From Chrysoperla carnea (taxonomy: Eukaryota > Arthropoda > Insecta > Neuroptera > Chrysopidae), in assembly GCF_905475395.1 (NCBI RefSeq), contig NC_058337.1, positions 90,762,368 to 90,826,367 of the forward strand: a stretch of DNA of 64,000 bases. Direction: 5' to 3'. Shown piece by piece: positions 47,323 through 60,330 of this stretch (position 1 is its first letter; every line of letters begins with the position of its first letter). Both the position numbers and the translations under genes were made by a program. The notes beneath the pieces were generated by a model. It ran no database searches. It was not told where the DNA came from and worked only from the letters and a program-made list of their open reading frames with translations.

Positions 47323-47675
47323 TAATGAAATAATATTATTATTTGATTAATTATTTATTGATTATGTAATAAATATTTGTGTTTGGCAATTGACTACAAT
47401 CAATAACAAATATATTGTGTTTATATTTTTGAGTAGCAGATTCATTTTTAACTCGCTTTAAATTTTGTATCGTCGATTGTATTTTTCAATAGGTAGACGT
47501 AGAAACTATATTTAAATTTTTTATGACATAATAAAATATATTTTACACTTCATTGTTTTTTGCTTTAGTTAGCAAATAATTATTTTATCTTTATTAAAAT
47601 TTTACAAAGGATTACTTAAAAAAAACATAATTTTATGCAAATTTGTAAATAAACCAATAATTTATGTCTTTTTAT
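47323..47675. other. AT-rich DNA between two inverted family B copies
   Basis: Nothing recognised. Confidence 0.4.
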
Positions 47676-48214
47676 ACCATGTATATATGTAATATACAAG
47701 GTATACTAAGTTAAGTCCCGAGTTTGTAACGCTTACAAATTTAGATGCCACGGCCAAAATTTTGGTATAGATGTTCATAAAATCACCTAATTAGTCCAAT
47801 TTCGGTTGTCCGTACGCCCGTCTGTCAACACGATTACTCAAAAACGAAGAACGATATCAAGCTGAAATTTTTACAGCATGATCATGACAAAAAAGTGAGG
47901 TCGAGTTCGTAATTGGGCAACAATGGTCAATTGGGTCGTAGGACCCATTTTGTAAACCGTTAGAGATAGAACAAAAGTTAAAATGTAAAAAATGTTCCTT
48001 ATAAAAAAGTAAACAACTTTTGTTTTAAAAACTTTTTCGTAAACATCACTGTTTACCCGTGAGAGCGCACATTAGGCGCAAATTGTATAGTATGCATTAT
48101 ATGGGAATATTTGTTATATATGTGTGGCATGTATGCATGTGTAATGTGATATGGTAATCAACACAGTCTATACATGATACTTCAACAATTAACTCAGTCA
48201 ATTGTTTGTCTTCA
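47676..48214 (+). repeat. Dispersed repeat family B, copy 2
   Basis: Starts with a hairpin (TATACCATGTATATATG paired with ATATACAAGGTATA). It continues GTCCCGAGTTTGTAACGCTT, AATTTTGGTATAGATGTTCA, CACGATTACTCAAAAACG and GGTCGTAGGACCC, and ends with a hairpin-forming CAATTAACTCAGTCAATTG. No open frame of note. Confidence 0.75.
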
Positions 48215-48262
48215 ACTTAAAAGTACTGAAATAGATAATAATTTTTTATGTCAATTATTAAT

Positions 48263-48690
48263 AACTAGCTGCACTATGCCACGCTTCGCTGTGACACATT
48301 ATGGTTGCATGGAAATTGGTGAAAAGTTTAGCAGCTAGTAAATTATATAAAATTTGATATTTGATTCATGTTACTTGCGGTTTTGAAATGTACACGCCAT
48401 ATCTTTTTTTTATACCCCACTTGAGTACAATTTTGTAATGTACATGTCATGCTGTTTTAGTTGCTACCCCACTTGGGGTTAATCGAATATATTCGATTGC
48501 ACATCCCCACTTTCACCCCACATAGACCCTTGCGTCAAGAGTTACATTTACATACGTTTATTTGATACCCCATTTGGGTACATATATCTGAAAATAACAA
48601 AATTATCCTTGTAAGGGTTAAGGGTAATATTGGGCACCGCGCCGATCAGGATATACTCAAAAGCCGAAAAAAAGGTGTCAGCGTTTTTCT
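48263..48690 (+). repeat. Dispersed insect repeat fragment starting AACTAGCTGCACTATG
   Basis: Starts AACTAGCTGCACTATGCCAC, then CGCTTCGCTGTG. Degenerate modules TACCCCACTTG(A/G)G(G/T) follow at 48414, 48471 and, as TACCCCATTTGGGTAC, at 48567. The end is not defined. The start resembles that of the repeat at 10588. Confidence 0.5.
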
Positions 48691-50342
48691 TCCATTGAAC
48701 AAAATTTGATCAGTATTTGGTTTATCAAAAAAACCTTTTGAAGACGGTGAAAATCCAGATAAGGTGTTAAATTCTTACAGCTCAAGTGTTAACGCTGTAT
48801 AGAGATATTTTACACCCTACATTTTCAATTTTTTTTTAAATGTTCAATTTTGCATTTTACACCGTTTGCAAGACATATTATCTCTCAAATAATACTTTGT
48901 AAAGTATGAGGACGATTTCTTTATATATTTCCAACCAATAATTAATGATGTCAATTCACAAATCTTAGCTTACGTGCATTTTATAATTGGGAAAAATTTT
49001 TATTGACGGAATTCACAAATAATTATATAATTTTTAAATTAAGAATGATTGATTATACATGTATTCCCACAGTCAATCAATGAAATGGGATGAATCATTG
49101 GTATTCCACGATGAAATTGCCAAAGCTATCACATGCATTGTCATAATTATAATAGCATTAAACATAAAATGATCTTGAATATCCGTCTTCTAATGTCCTA
49201 TGCTCTTTCGTTTTTAAAAAATATTTAGAAAATGGTCTAACTGTCAAATGTATAAAATTGTTTCTTTTCAAATAATTGTTATTCCTCAACAAACTGTTAT
49301 TCCTCAAATCAGTCAGAAAGCTAGTAGATATTTCGTAAAACATTTGAAACAGATATTTTAAAACAGAATTGAAAACAATTTTGCAAATCCATCCCTATAA
49401 TTTCATCATTTGACTAAACATAAATTCAGCTGCCTGCGGTTGGGACTAATTAAGATACGACAGATCTATATTTTCTAAATTTACGAAAAAAAAGCTTTAT
49501 AAATAATAGATTTATATATTAATTCCATAGGTTGACAGTCCAAAATATAAACGGAAGTAGTTTTATTAGGTACACCTATTTTGAGCCAAGTTGAAATATG
49601 AAAAATTAAATATCCCAATTTTTCTATTATACTCACCTAAATAGAAACGTTTATTCGTGTATCTTGTCCATAGTCCAACTGTTTCCGGCATATACAAGAA
49701 ACATTTTCTTTACAATAAAAAAGCCTTTGTGCCGGTTGGTACTAAGATATTCTAAGTAGTTCGGTTTTATATAGTTTATAAAAAGTTCATTATAATAATC
49801 TTTGTGATTATGATTAATATGAGATATAATCTGTTTGTAGCTGGCTGATATACATTTTGATGATAGATTATTTGATATATACATACTTTATGGCCCGATA
49901 AGTGATGAATATTTATAGTTTAATTCTAAGATTATTACCGAGGAATATTATGAAGATGACTTTGCATCTTAAATTTACAAAATGTTCTAAGGAAAATATC
50001 GTTGGATTTATTAATCATGATTAAACTCGAATTAAAAAAGTTTGACAAAATCTATAGTACTTTATACTACGAAAAGTTACATTTACTTGACTTCCTCTTT
50101 TTCTAAAATTCAAGAGTTTAGCCTGAAAAAATGTTAGGAAATCTCCCTTGCCAAGGCGAGACTTCATTGCTAGTGAATGTACCTTATGAGAGAGACGTCC
50201 TCTCTTCCACACAGATACACAGATATAAATTCGATCTAACTCCTATTTATAACCAAATCTGCAGTTAGTGCCCTCATCATTCTTATAGCATCAACTTCCA
50301 ACTCTTAATGAATTATTTTAAAGTGATAAATCTTATTAATCT
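48691..50342. other. Intergenic DNA, nothing recognised
   Basis: Short minus-strand frames at 49158-49343, 49651-49884 and 50021-50212 are not supported as genes. Confidence 0.4.
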
Positions 50343-50640
50343 ATTAATATTATAAATGCGAAAGTTTGTGTATGAATGTTTGTAGCTCTTTCACACAAAA
50401 ACTACTTAATGGATTTTAATGAAATTTTACTGTAATATAGCTCATATATCAGAATAGTACATAGGCTATAATTTATGAAGATACTAACAGTTACTCGCCT
50501 GTTTCGCTGGAATATTTCAATTTTAAGAGTAAAATAATTTGTATTCTTTATAACAGTAACATATATTACGATTTTTATGAAGATAGGGGTATAAGGAGGA
50601 CAAGAGAGGTTCAGCGTAGCGGGTAGGTACCTGCTATTAC
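50343..50640 (+). repeat. Dispersed repeat family C, copy 2
   Basis: Contains TGCGAAAGTTTGTGTATG, TCTTTCACACAAAAACTACT, ATGGATTTTAATGAAATTT, TAATATAGCTCATATATCAG and GGCTATAATTTATGA, in the same order as 34345-34690, followed by CGCCTGTTTCGCTGG. Confidence 0.65.
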
Positions 50641-51885
50641 AAAAATATAATAACGAATTAAATAGAGAACTAAAAATGAATTAAATTCGTTTACATTTGC
50701 CACCAGAATTATCCTAGTGTATCCTTCGGACTTTACAGTTCGACCCATTACTCTGAAACATTTTGTATTAATAATGCAAAATGATAATCCTCTAATTAGA
50801 ATCGAAACTCTTACATAATAGTATTTGTTGTAATATAGCTATGTAGGTACATACATAATCATTACATGTATATGATTATAATAAAAAAGGTGAAAGGCTA
50901 TTCAATATTAGTAATTATTTGCATTAAATCTAACCACAGTTCATCTTTTTTTTACAATGCTATATCAACTTTATAGTTTGAAGGTATGTAAAATAATCAG
51001 GAGCGTATTATTATTATAATAGTATTTAATATGCAGATTTTAATTCAACGGAGAGCCGCATTGAAACAATTAGTGATGTTTTTGAGAATAATAAAACGTT
51101 ATTTGTTGATTTTCAAAATAGAAGTTTTAAATATGCCGTAAAAGGTACGCTCCTGGCTTTTAATTAACATTATTCTTAACACAAATTATTACTATTCAAG
51201 TTAACACAAACTACGAGTCAAATATAACATGTGGTAAATTTTTATTTTTTTTTAATTTTTTGCTTTTTATATATTGACGTACATTGGTAAAGGAAGCTGT
51301 ATTGTTCAAAAAACAAATAATGCATAATTTCGTTTGCCTTTATTTAAACTATTTTGATCAAACTTAACTTAAAAACTCGTCAAAAACCATAACCAAATTT
51401 AAATTGATAGCGAATAATACTTTGACTGCATAAGCCACACTCATTGTAAATGATTTTCGTGGAGAATATTGACCCGGATAAGAACCTTATACAAGTAGGC
51501 TATTATGCTTAAGTTTCCTTAACTAATTGACGTCATTCTGGTTTCCAATCTACAAAGGAGTGGAAGAACAGAATGTTTTTTACCAAATGACAAAACCAGT
51601 AATCTTTAACCTCTTTTAAAGTATGTAACGCTTCAAAGTAACACATTCAGGGACATTTAAGGGTGCGAATGTATGCGGATTTAATTTTGATTGCTATGAA
51701 CTTTTGAAAAAGGAGCTTTATCTTTACTTTTACATCGCCTAATAATATACCCTTCTGCCTTTTCTTTTCACCATTTAATTGATCGATAGGATATCTCACT
51801 TTGCACTGTGTCGGTGAAGGAAAGGTTAAATGGTTTTGAAGGTTTTTCAAACCTTGGACGGATTTTGCTAACGCCGAACTAAAAA
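50641..51885. other. Intergenic DNA, nothing recognised
   Basis: The minus-strand frame at 51647-51937 runs into repeat family A and has no recognised domain; it is not called. Confidence 0.4.
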
Positions 51886-52210
51886 TAGGGGTGTTATACG
51901 TATGACCGCTATGTGTGTGTTTGTCTGTCTGTGGCATCGTAGCGCCTAAACCGATAAACCGATTTTAATTTTTATGATTTTTTTTTGAAAGTTAATTTAA
52001 TGGAGAGTGTCCTAAGCTATGTTTCAAGTGCGAATTTAGGATTCCATACCCGAAAAACAAAAAATTGTCGATGGCCTTCTAAATCAGCTCAGTTTGGAAA
52101 AGGCTTTAAGGAAAAAGGCAATTTAATGGAGAGTGTTCTCAGATATTTTTCAAATGCATATTTAGTATTCCATACCCGAAAAAATTGTCGGGGGTTTTTT
52201 AAACTTTGTA
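51886..52210 (+). repeat. Dispersed repeat family A, copy 4, with partial internal duplication
   Basis: Starts TAGGGGTGTTATACGTATG, then GACCGCTATGTGTGTG and GGCATCGTAGCGCCTAAAC. The 3' module AATTTAATGGAGAGTGT, TTTCAAGTGCG, GATTCCATACCCGAAAAA is present twice (about 51995 and 52120), so this copy is longer than the other three. Confidence 0.75.
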
Positions 52211-55200
52211 CATTTCACTTGTTTAATTAAAATCTTAATGGTAGCTCCAGTTGAAAACAATCGAACAAACGTTATATATATTTTAGTGTTACCAACATCG
52301 AAAGTGAAGCATGAGAATTTATTTCATGAACACCGGATAACCTTTATTATATATAATGGTATAGCATGAACCGGACAGCACGGTGGCTAAAGGATCTGAT
52401 TCTCTTTATCAACTTTCATTTAATGCAACAAAGCATTATTTGTATAATAAATACATTTAGCTAATAAAATTTAAAAAAATGGGAATTCATATGATCCGAA
52501 TGATACACAAAGTATCTTTGATCAAATTCTTTTAAAGCTTTTTAAGGCCTTTAGAACTTTGTATACACACTCAACTTTTTTCATCCAACAATTTTTAAAA
52601 GGAAATTTATTACAAAATATGTCAAAAGTAGCAAGTTTTTGTAAAAGTTCTAGTTTGAAACGCATATTGAAAGTCAAGTCTAATGTTCATACCTAGCATC
52701 TTTACAACTCAAAGTGAGAGTGGACAGGAGCTCTTTCCAGCGAATGTTCTAAGACCGAAACGAATCATAGTGAGAAACTTATAATGACATAAGAAATGCA
52801 CAGTAGAAAATCGTGATTGAGAAGGCTGAAAGGTAGGTGATTTCAGTACTTGATGACAAATCAATGCATTAATAAATTTCCTAAATTTTTTTTAATTTAT
52901 AGATTTATCAGTCTTAAATTATTGATTAGAGCAATAATTTATAACAAACTACCGGTAACAGTTTTAATAAAATGTGTCGTATACCTTACAATAATACAAC
53001 AACGTAAAGATTAGTTGATAGCATGAGTTATTGATTCCATTAAAACTAATGTTATCATCATAAAAATATTAATAATTTTTTAATTGTAAATAAAATGTTA
53101 TATAACGTCGATGTAGGTATAAACTAAGTGTTAAAAGACGTGTTTGAATTTTATGTATAAAGTTAACTTAGGTTGTATATCTAACATATAATTTACAATT
53201 TGAAACACTGTCTGTCTAGCATGAATATGTGAAAACAGCTGTCCATTTTTGAAGAATATTTTTGCAAATGGTTATGCAAAAGTATGAAAGTTAAAAAAAA
53301 AATATGTAGTATTTTTTATGAGTCTGTAACGGTTAAAAACCAGGAAATTAGCCTGAAAACATATTAAAAAGCTTACAATTACCAGGACCTTACACAAACC
53401 TGAATTATTTTCTATTCAATTAAGCCTTTATAATCCAAACACTCAAAATTTTCACCCTGTTGGGATTAATGCGGCTTTCGGATTTTTATAGTATGTATAT
53501 ATTTTAAAAGGTGCGTTCATTGAAATTAAACTTCTCTTTATAATTAAAAGTGAATTGACGATGGTTAGAGAAATGAAGAAGATGGTGGGATGACGCGTAC
53601 GAGTAGCACCCAAAGTAAATCAGCGGTAGGCTCATTTAGATTATCGTGGGTCAGGATTATGGAGGCCTTACTTATTAGAATTTTTATAAGTAGTGAAAAG
53701 AAGACACAGGAGTAAAATTTGGATTTTAATCTGTGCGGTGTTCAGAATTATTCAATGTAGACTAAATTTTTTGAGTAACCTGCTAGTAGCTTCAACGAAT
53801 CTGGTAGAGATCTCCATAAATAACAAAGCTGAAATTGTAATTAAACAAAATTTTGGGAACGTTTTAATCGTTTGGTTGCTTAAATTTTTGGAGATTGCTT
53901 ATTATATTCGGTGAGGATGACGTATATCTTGCACCTTAGAGAACTCACGCTAACTTAGAGCACCTTAGAGCAGTTCACGAGATTCGCGGAAATAAATCAA
54001 CCTATTTCTGTCTGGCAACGGCAAAAACGTTCAGCACTTTATATTGGCGTGGCTTTATCTGGGGCACGCACCAGTGAACACTGGCCGGTCTCAGGTAAAA
54101 TTCGTATTTCGTTCCTTTCTAATTTCTATAAGAAAAGAAATATTCAAAATCCAACTGTCTAAAAATATCTTTTTAATGCCGTTGCCAGATCTTTAACTTG
54201 AGTTCATTGTTTCATCTATTATGTGTAAAGGGAAATGATCATTTAAAGGCAAATAATCATGAGATATCTCAAAAACATTTTATACTTGTAAAAACTGAAC
54301 TATTTAAAATATTTCACGATATTTCAATGCAATAATAATTTACTACTATAAAAAATTCACAAAAATCAATAAATCACACAACACCCACATTCTAAAATAT
54401 TTACGTGTAGGTGATTTTTTATCATCAAATAAGAAAAAAATCTACATCTTAACCTTAAAAAAGTTATTGTTTACATAAAGTAATTAACATAAAATATAAT
54501 TACAAATTTTATATACATTATATACAAATCATTTATGTTTCTTCGAAATTACTATGTCAAAGTAATAAAAATCAATTTATTAAAATGATGTGTAGAAATT
54601 ATGGTGTGTCTCGGTTTATAGTGTACACTCCAACAAGAAATAAATGACCACCGTTAAAAGAGTCATGAAACATAATGTACGATAATTCGAATTTTTGTTA
54701 ACTCGAGTTAATAAAAATTTTGTCATTTTTTTAATAAATTTTCCATTATAATATTTTGGGAAAGGAATAAAACTATAGAAACGCTAAAGCCCATATCGGT
54801 TCATATTTAGTAATGACAATACAGTACTTTTGTAGACGAGACGACCGTTTTCAAGGCCAAACAAGGGTCGACTGTTAGCTTAAATAAATAAGCTTTGTTT
54901 GAAAAATTTTTCACTAGACCTCAACTTTTGGCACCTAATTTTAAAAATTTGCAAATTAAAAAATTTCCACAAGAAAATTATTTACCATAAAAATTTCAAA
55001 TTATTAATTTATTTTTATGTTTAACCAGATTTGATGCACTTTAATCGATTCTTAGTTTTAATTGACTAACAAATAACTTTTAGCCGCAAAATGATTTTTC
55101 ATATACTATACATATTCTTATAGTTTTTGGCGTTTGTACTCAGTACCCAAATCAATAGTTACACATGATGTGCAACTGTACGAATTGCAGCTCGATTGTA

Positions 55201-55970
55201 ACAGTATCAAGAAGCTCAATTGTAACAGTAATCAAATTTTATTTGCTAATTATAAAGCTAAACTTACTTATTATTTGCCAAAAATAAAGCTATTTTAATG
55301 AATAACGAGGGAAGGCAAAATTTTTAAATAACAACTGAAATTTAAAAAGTTTTGGAAAACACCGGCCCCCTCTGCATAAATTTTCTTGAAACATAGCTAA
55401 GATGAACACACGCAGACATACAGATAGACCCGACAAACTAGCACCTATGTAAGCCTCGATATTTCAAATGTTCGAAAATTTTCAACCGAAAATTTTCGAC
55501 GAAATCACAAAAACAAATATATATTTTATCAGATAGTCAGGAGTCCCGAGCGCTAAATTCACTTGAAATCAATTAAAACTTCATAATTGTTTTAGAGTAC
55601 CACATATGATAGTTCCGATAGATGGTTTAATTTTGTCAAGTCAAAGTGTACCTACTATAATAATGATTATATGCAAAGAGACATATCCATACAACACTTA
55701 TGAACAAGTTTATGAAGAATAAAATAAAAGTGAATGAGTTAATTATTTAATAAATATTTAATAATGTTATGCAATTATGATAATTTTAGTGTCATCTTTT
55801 ACACACAGACAGACAGACACATGGCTGCTTGACAACCGTGCGTGTATATGTGTACTAACTAACTGCATGTATGTACTCATCTTAAAAACAAACATTCAAA
55901 ATCATTATGTAAAAAAACATGATTACAAAATCATTTATTAAAAAAATAAAACACTTTAATAAGTTTTTTT
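52211..55970. other. Intergenic DNA upstream of the CP10 3' end
   Basis: Mostly AT-rich. The stretch 53560-54110 is GC-richer and has short direct repeats of CACCTTAGAG (about 53932-53977) and a donor-like CTCAG|GTAAAA near 54093, but no reading frame I can support. The frame at 53693-53914 is not called. Confidence 0.4.
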
Positions 55971-56120
55971 TAAATTTTTATTTACAGAAATAAGAAAACA
56001 TTTAAATATACACAAAAAGAATAAACAATTTTATAAAAACTGTACAAATTTACGACCAGATTTACAAGCTTAAAAAATTTGATTTATTTAGTATAAATAC
56101 TCAAAGAAAATCTAGAGTAT

Positions 56121-57261
56121 CTAAGGTGCTTTTGGAAGATGATCACCTTGTGGTTGGAAACCATTTTCATCAGCAATGTATGTTACAGTATATAAAACAC
56201 CATCTGGTCCGGTATAACTGTATTTTCCAACAACTCGTAATAAACCTTCTTCTGGTGAAATTTCTTTTACTTCACCTTGTTCTTCTTGTGAGATACCATT
56301 TGATGTTTCATAACCAAAGTCATATTTGGTAAGACCATTGTCACTACGTTGTTGAACAATTACAGCATCTTTATCTTGGGGGCCTTGTGGTCGGGCTAAT
56401 GCTACTGCTACGCAGGCTACTGTGAATGCGATTACCTGGAACATAAAAAATTAACTGTTACTTAGGACAATTTGCAGAAGAATCAAAACAATCATAGTTA
56501 TGATTTTTGGATTTTTTTAAATTAAGTACTAGGTTTCTGGGATTTTTACATTCTGCCAAACATACTCATTTCAGTGTGAAATGTAACGCCTTTTATGGTT
56601 TATTTTACAAACAACACGTTTCTCACTAAGTGAAGCCTAAATACGCTTAGGCTAACTGTTTCCATGAGTATTTAGTTACGTTGTTTTCTACAATTTTATA
56701 CCCTACGAAGCCCGATATCGTTTAAATTTTTGAATAAATTTGATTTCAAAAATATTTTTTATTTTTAATTACATTGGTAGGTAAATACCACCCGCACGTG
56801 GATTTTATACAAATTGGATCATAAGTGCTTTAGTCCGTTGTTATACCCTGATGCCAAAACTTATGAATTAATTTTAGTAATTTTAATAAACAACAGTTTA
56901 CAATGTTAGCCTAATACTTGTACCAATTTTTGTTTGAACAAATAGAGCTTAATCCGGAAGTTTTTCACTACAACGAAATTGTAATTTGTCGACCCATATC
57001 GCGAGAGATTTTTTCTCTCCAAAATGTAGCTCAAAATGTTATTTTGGCACATAGAATGTTTGAATATTTAATTCCAGTTTTAATTGAACCACGCTGTTTA
57101 CACGAGAATAATTTCAATTTTAATGGATTTAGCACGTTTATCACTAACTTTGGCCAAAAGAAAACAGCACACTTGTATAATTATTTAAATATAACTGTTT
57201 TTTGTTTTAAAACGTGATTTTCTTAAGGCAACAATATGTATTCGTTTCTTACCAATTTCAT
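56121..57261 (-). CDS. CP10: RR-1 cuticle protein, 107 aa
   Basis: Secreted chitin-binding cuticle protein, the most distant from the others in position. Exon 1 is 57253-57261 (MKL, context TCAAAATG), the phase-0 intron is 56436-57252 (817 bases, the longest, donor GTAAGA, acceptor CCAG) and exon 2 is 56121-56435. An ATG nine bases before the exon 2 reading also opens the frame but lies in the intron. Signal peptide is residues 1-17, cut before RPQGPQDKD. Core: YDFGYETSNGISQEEQGEVK, GKYSYTGPDGVLYTVTYIAD and NGFQPQGDHLPKAP, close to the textbook RR-1 pattern. The RPQG start links it to CP1 and CP2. A polyadenylation signal is at 55977-55982. Confidence 0.94.
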
Positions 57262-57372
57262 TTTGATATATTTTTATAAAAAATGTTAAACACACTTAAC
57301 AAAGAAGTTAACTAAATAATTTAGTTATTAAAAAATGGTATTATTATGATTAGATTCTGTTGATCAACGGCC

Positions 57373-57380
57373 TTTATATA
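57373..57380 (-). promoter_or_regulatory. TATA box of CP10
   Basis: TATATAAA on the minus strand, followed by GGCC, 112 bases before the start codon. No G-rich motif is seen upstream. Confidence 0.55.
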
Positions 57381-58710
57381 CTACTTTGAAGATGCTGTAA
57401 AATTACATATTCTTAAGTGTATTTGTATATGTAAATGCACGTGCAATCACACAAATACATACATTATTTTTCATCTTACTTTAACTTTCTGTACCAGCCA
57501 TTTTTTATTTTTTATTCAATATACCCACTATATTATTTTGAATGTAATGAAATTTATCATTAACAAAGATGCTTCCATTACACAAATAATGTATCAAATA
57601 TCTTATCTCTCTTTCTCTAAAAAAATACTGTTCAATACATTCTATGTGCAATTGTTTTATTTTAGGTAAAAAAAATGGTTCAGAATACATCAAATGTAAT
57701 AACCATTTTATTTTAATATTGACATTTGACTTACAAAATCATTTAATACATAAATTATAACATTGATTAAATATCCCTGAAAAATGCAGATGCGTTGTTA
57801 AAAATTTTTAACATCAAAAAATTGAATAAATTTAATATATTAATTAAATGCTTAAACATTATTTTGAAATATTTTTGTTCTAATTAATTACTTACTTTCT
57901 CTTATATATTAAAGTTCAAGGTCGTAATTTATACATAATGTACTTTGTAAATTGAAATGAAAGTGAAAATATTTTATATTAATTATACGGTAAAGAGTAA
58001 GAAAAACCGAGTTTCCAAATTAATATAAATTCTTTTTGATATTTCTGCTCTTTATTATTTTTTTAAGTAAAGCCTAAATTTGTGGAAAAAATGAATTTTT
58101 TCCTGGAGAAATATTTTAAAAGTTACAACGACAATTTTTTCTTTTCCATTTTTAACTAACGCAAATAATTTATTTTTGTGTTTATTTATATTTTTTATTT
58201 TCATTAAATGTATAATCTGAATAATCTAATTAAGCTTAGATGCTCCAAATTCCATAAACTTACCTCACTTGAAAGAAAGTGGAAAATTTTTGAGAGATTA
58301 TTAGTTCATTACAAATAATTGAAACAATTTATATTTTTACGCCATTGCGTAAAACGTACAAAAAGATTGATTAGCTCTCAAATTTTACTCAAAGTATCTA
58401 CATTATAAAAATTGTTTTTAAAACAAGTCTGAAATGTTAACAGTGCCGACTTTTGGGGTGGACGCTCGAAGCTCTACAGAGCGCCGGATCGAGGTAAAAT
58501 AGGTTATTTTTAATGATAATAAAATCATATTTGTAGTATTTTATTAATTCAATTAAAAATATTGTAAAAATTCGAACTAAGCTTTTTTATTTATGATCAA
58601 ATAGTATGCATAAAAAGGTGACAGATGCATGTCTCATCCGAAGCGCTTAGATGGCTTAGGTTGGTCCTCAATGTCAGTGGTCCCAATGGAAATTTAGCGA
58701 ACATTTCTTA
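57381..58710. other. Intergenic DNA, nothing firmly recognised
   Basis: A short GC-rich patch at 58441-58493 (GGTGGACGCTCGAAGC, GAGCGCCGGATCGAG, then GTAAAA) might be a leader exon, but nothing confirms it. Confidence 0.35.
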
Positions 58711-58993
58711 ATAGACTTTCATTCAGAATTTACTGAAACTTTGCATAGTTGTCCGTTATTATATCATAATTAACCAGTTAAGTTTTTGGACGCCTTCAGA
58801 GAACTGAAAATCTAAACGTCCAGTTTTGTGAACTAAAATAAAATCTGCGATTTCCCATAAGGATAAATGTTAAAATATCTTTAAAATATCTTTTTTCAGT
58901 TCTCTGAAGGCCCCTAAAAACTTAACTGGTTAATTGTGATATAATAATGGACAACTATGATAAGTTTCATTAAATTCTGAATGCAAAGTCTAT
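58711..58993. mobile_element. Foldback element with 100 bp arms (MITE-like)
   Basis: Arms 58711-58810 and 58893-58993 pair at high identity: ATAGACTTTCATTCAGAATT at the left end against its complement at the right end, and CTTCAGAGAACTGAAAA at the inner end. The loop is 82 bases. It contains no coding sequence. Probably a non-autonomous DNA transposon. Confidence 0.85.
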
Positions 58994-59739
58994 TACCGAT
59001 AGTACTACATTAACTATTTTTACGAATTTACACTTATAAATTACACCCCCCTTCTTCCCTAACGAAAAAGGTTTCTGAAAACAGTCTTAAAATAATATTA
59101 ATATCCTATAATATTAATAATAATATAAACATCGGTGCTCTATTTAATTTTATACTTTCATACTTTGATTAGTTTGTCAAGTTTTTCCAAGGGAATCTAT
59201 GAGATGCAAAATGTATCTTCATCTTAAACACAACACAAATTAGTTTGTATCTGGATATTAACGAATCTAAGAATATTATTAGATTGTTCCCAAGGGTTTA
59301 AAAATTTGTTTAAAACGTAATAATTGACAGAAAAAATTTACTAAATTAACTTTGGTCAATATTTAAATAACTAAAAAAAGAAAAACAAATAAAAAATTAT
59401 GTAAAAATTTAAAAAAAAATGAATCAATAATTGAAAATTAGAAAGCCAATTAAATAAAGTGGCATATTTTGTTAATTACAACGTAAATAAAAAAATATAT
59501 CTCATTTCATATTTTATGAATAGAAAATTTAATAAAAAAAAAAAGTCTTACCCATTGTTGCAGCGACTGAGTGTGGCTACTCGATACCAATGTTTTGTTC
59601 AAAATGTTATGAGTAAAATTAAATAAACAAACGAAAAATTAATTTTTTTACACCATAAATTTAATTTGCAAACTAGAAATATTTGCATTAAAAGTCCATT
59701 AAATTTTTTATTAGCTTGAAACATCTATTTGGATTCGAT
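58994..59739. other. Intergenic DNA, nothing recognised
   Basis: AT-rich with no identified feature. Confidence 0.4.
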
Positions 59740-60330
59740 TTTTATACCATGTATATATGAAATATACATAGTATATTAAGTTTAGTCCCAAGTTTGTAAC
59801 GCTTAAAAATATTAATGCTATCAACAAAATTTTGGTATAGGTGTTTATAAAACCACCTAATTAGTTCATTTATTCATTCATTTCCGGTTGTCTGTCTGTC
59901 TGTCGTCTGTCGTCTGTCGTCTGTCCGTCTGTCATCACGATTACTCAAAAACGAGAAAAGATATCAAGCTGAACAGCGTACTCAGGACGTAAAAAGTTAG
60001 GTCGAGTTCGTAAATGAGCAGCATAGGTCAATTGGGTCTTGGGTCGTAGGACCTATCTTGTAAACCGTTAGAGATAGAACAACAGTTTAAATGTAAAAAA
60101 TACTCCTTATAAAAAAATAAACAACTTTTAGTTGAACCACTTTTTCGTAATCTTCATTGTTTAGCCGTGAGGGCTTAAATTAGGCGTTATAGTAGGTATT
60201 AGATGGGAATATTAGTTATGTATGTTGTATGTGTTACATGTATATATGTGTAATGTAATAGAGTAATCGACACTGTCTATACATGACATTTCAACAATTG
60301 ACTCAGTCAATTGTTTGTTTTCACTTGTTT
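59740..60330 (+). repeat. Dispersed repeat family B, copy 3, with CTGT microsatellite
   Basis: Starts TATACCATGTATATATGAAA. It shows the family order (GTCCCAAGTTTGTAACGCTT, ATTTTGGTATAGGTG, CACGATTACTCAAAAACG, GTAAACCGTTAGAGATAGAA) and ends in the perfect hairpin ACAATTGACTCAGTCAATTG plus T. An expanded CTGTCTGTCGTCTGTC microsatellite sits at 59890-59935. Confidence 0.8.

Noticed and set aside
46725-48214. Two inverted family B copies read as terminal inverted repeats of one larger element
   Set aside because: A third, solitary copy at 59740-60330 and the AT-rich, non-coding interior show they are separate insertions.
51647-51937. Open frame of 96 codons on the minus strand
   Set aside because: Its start lies in repeat family A, and no family is recognised; coding status is unsupported.
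56126-56332. Plus-strand open frame opposite CP10
   Set aside because: Antisense shadow of exon 2, with no signal or domain.
59885-59940. Regularly spaced CTGTC repeats considered as a CRISPR-like array
   Set aside because: Units are four to eight bases without spacers; it is a microsatellite in a dispersed repeat.
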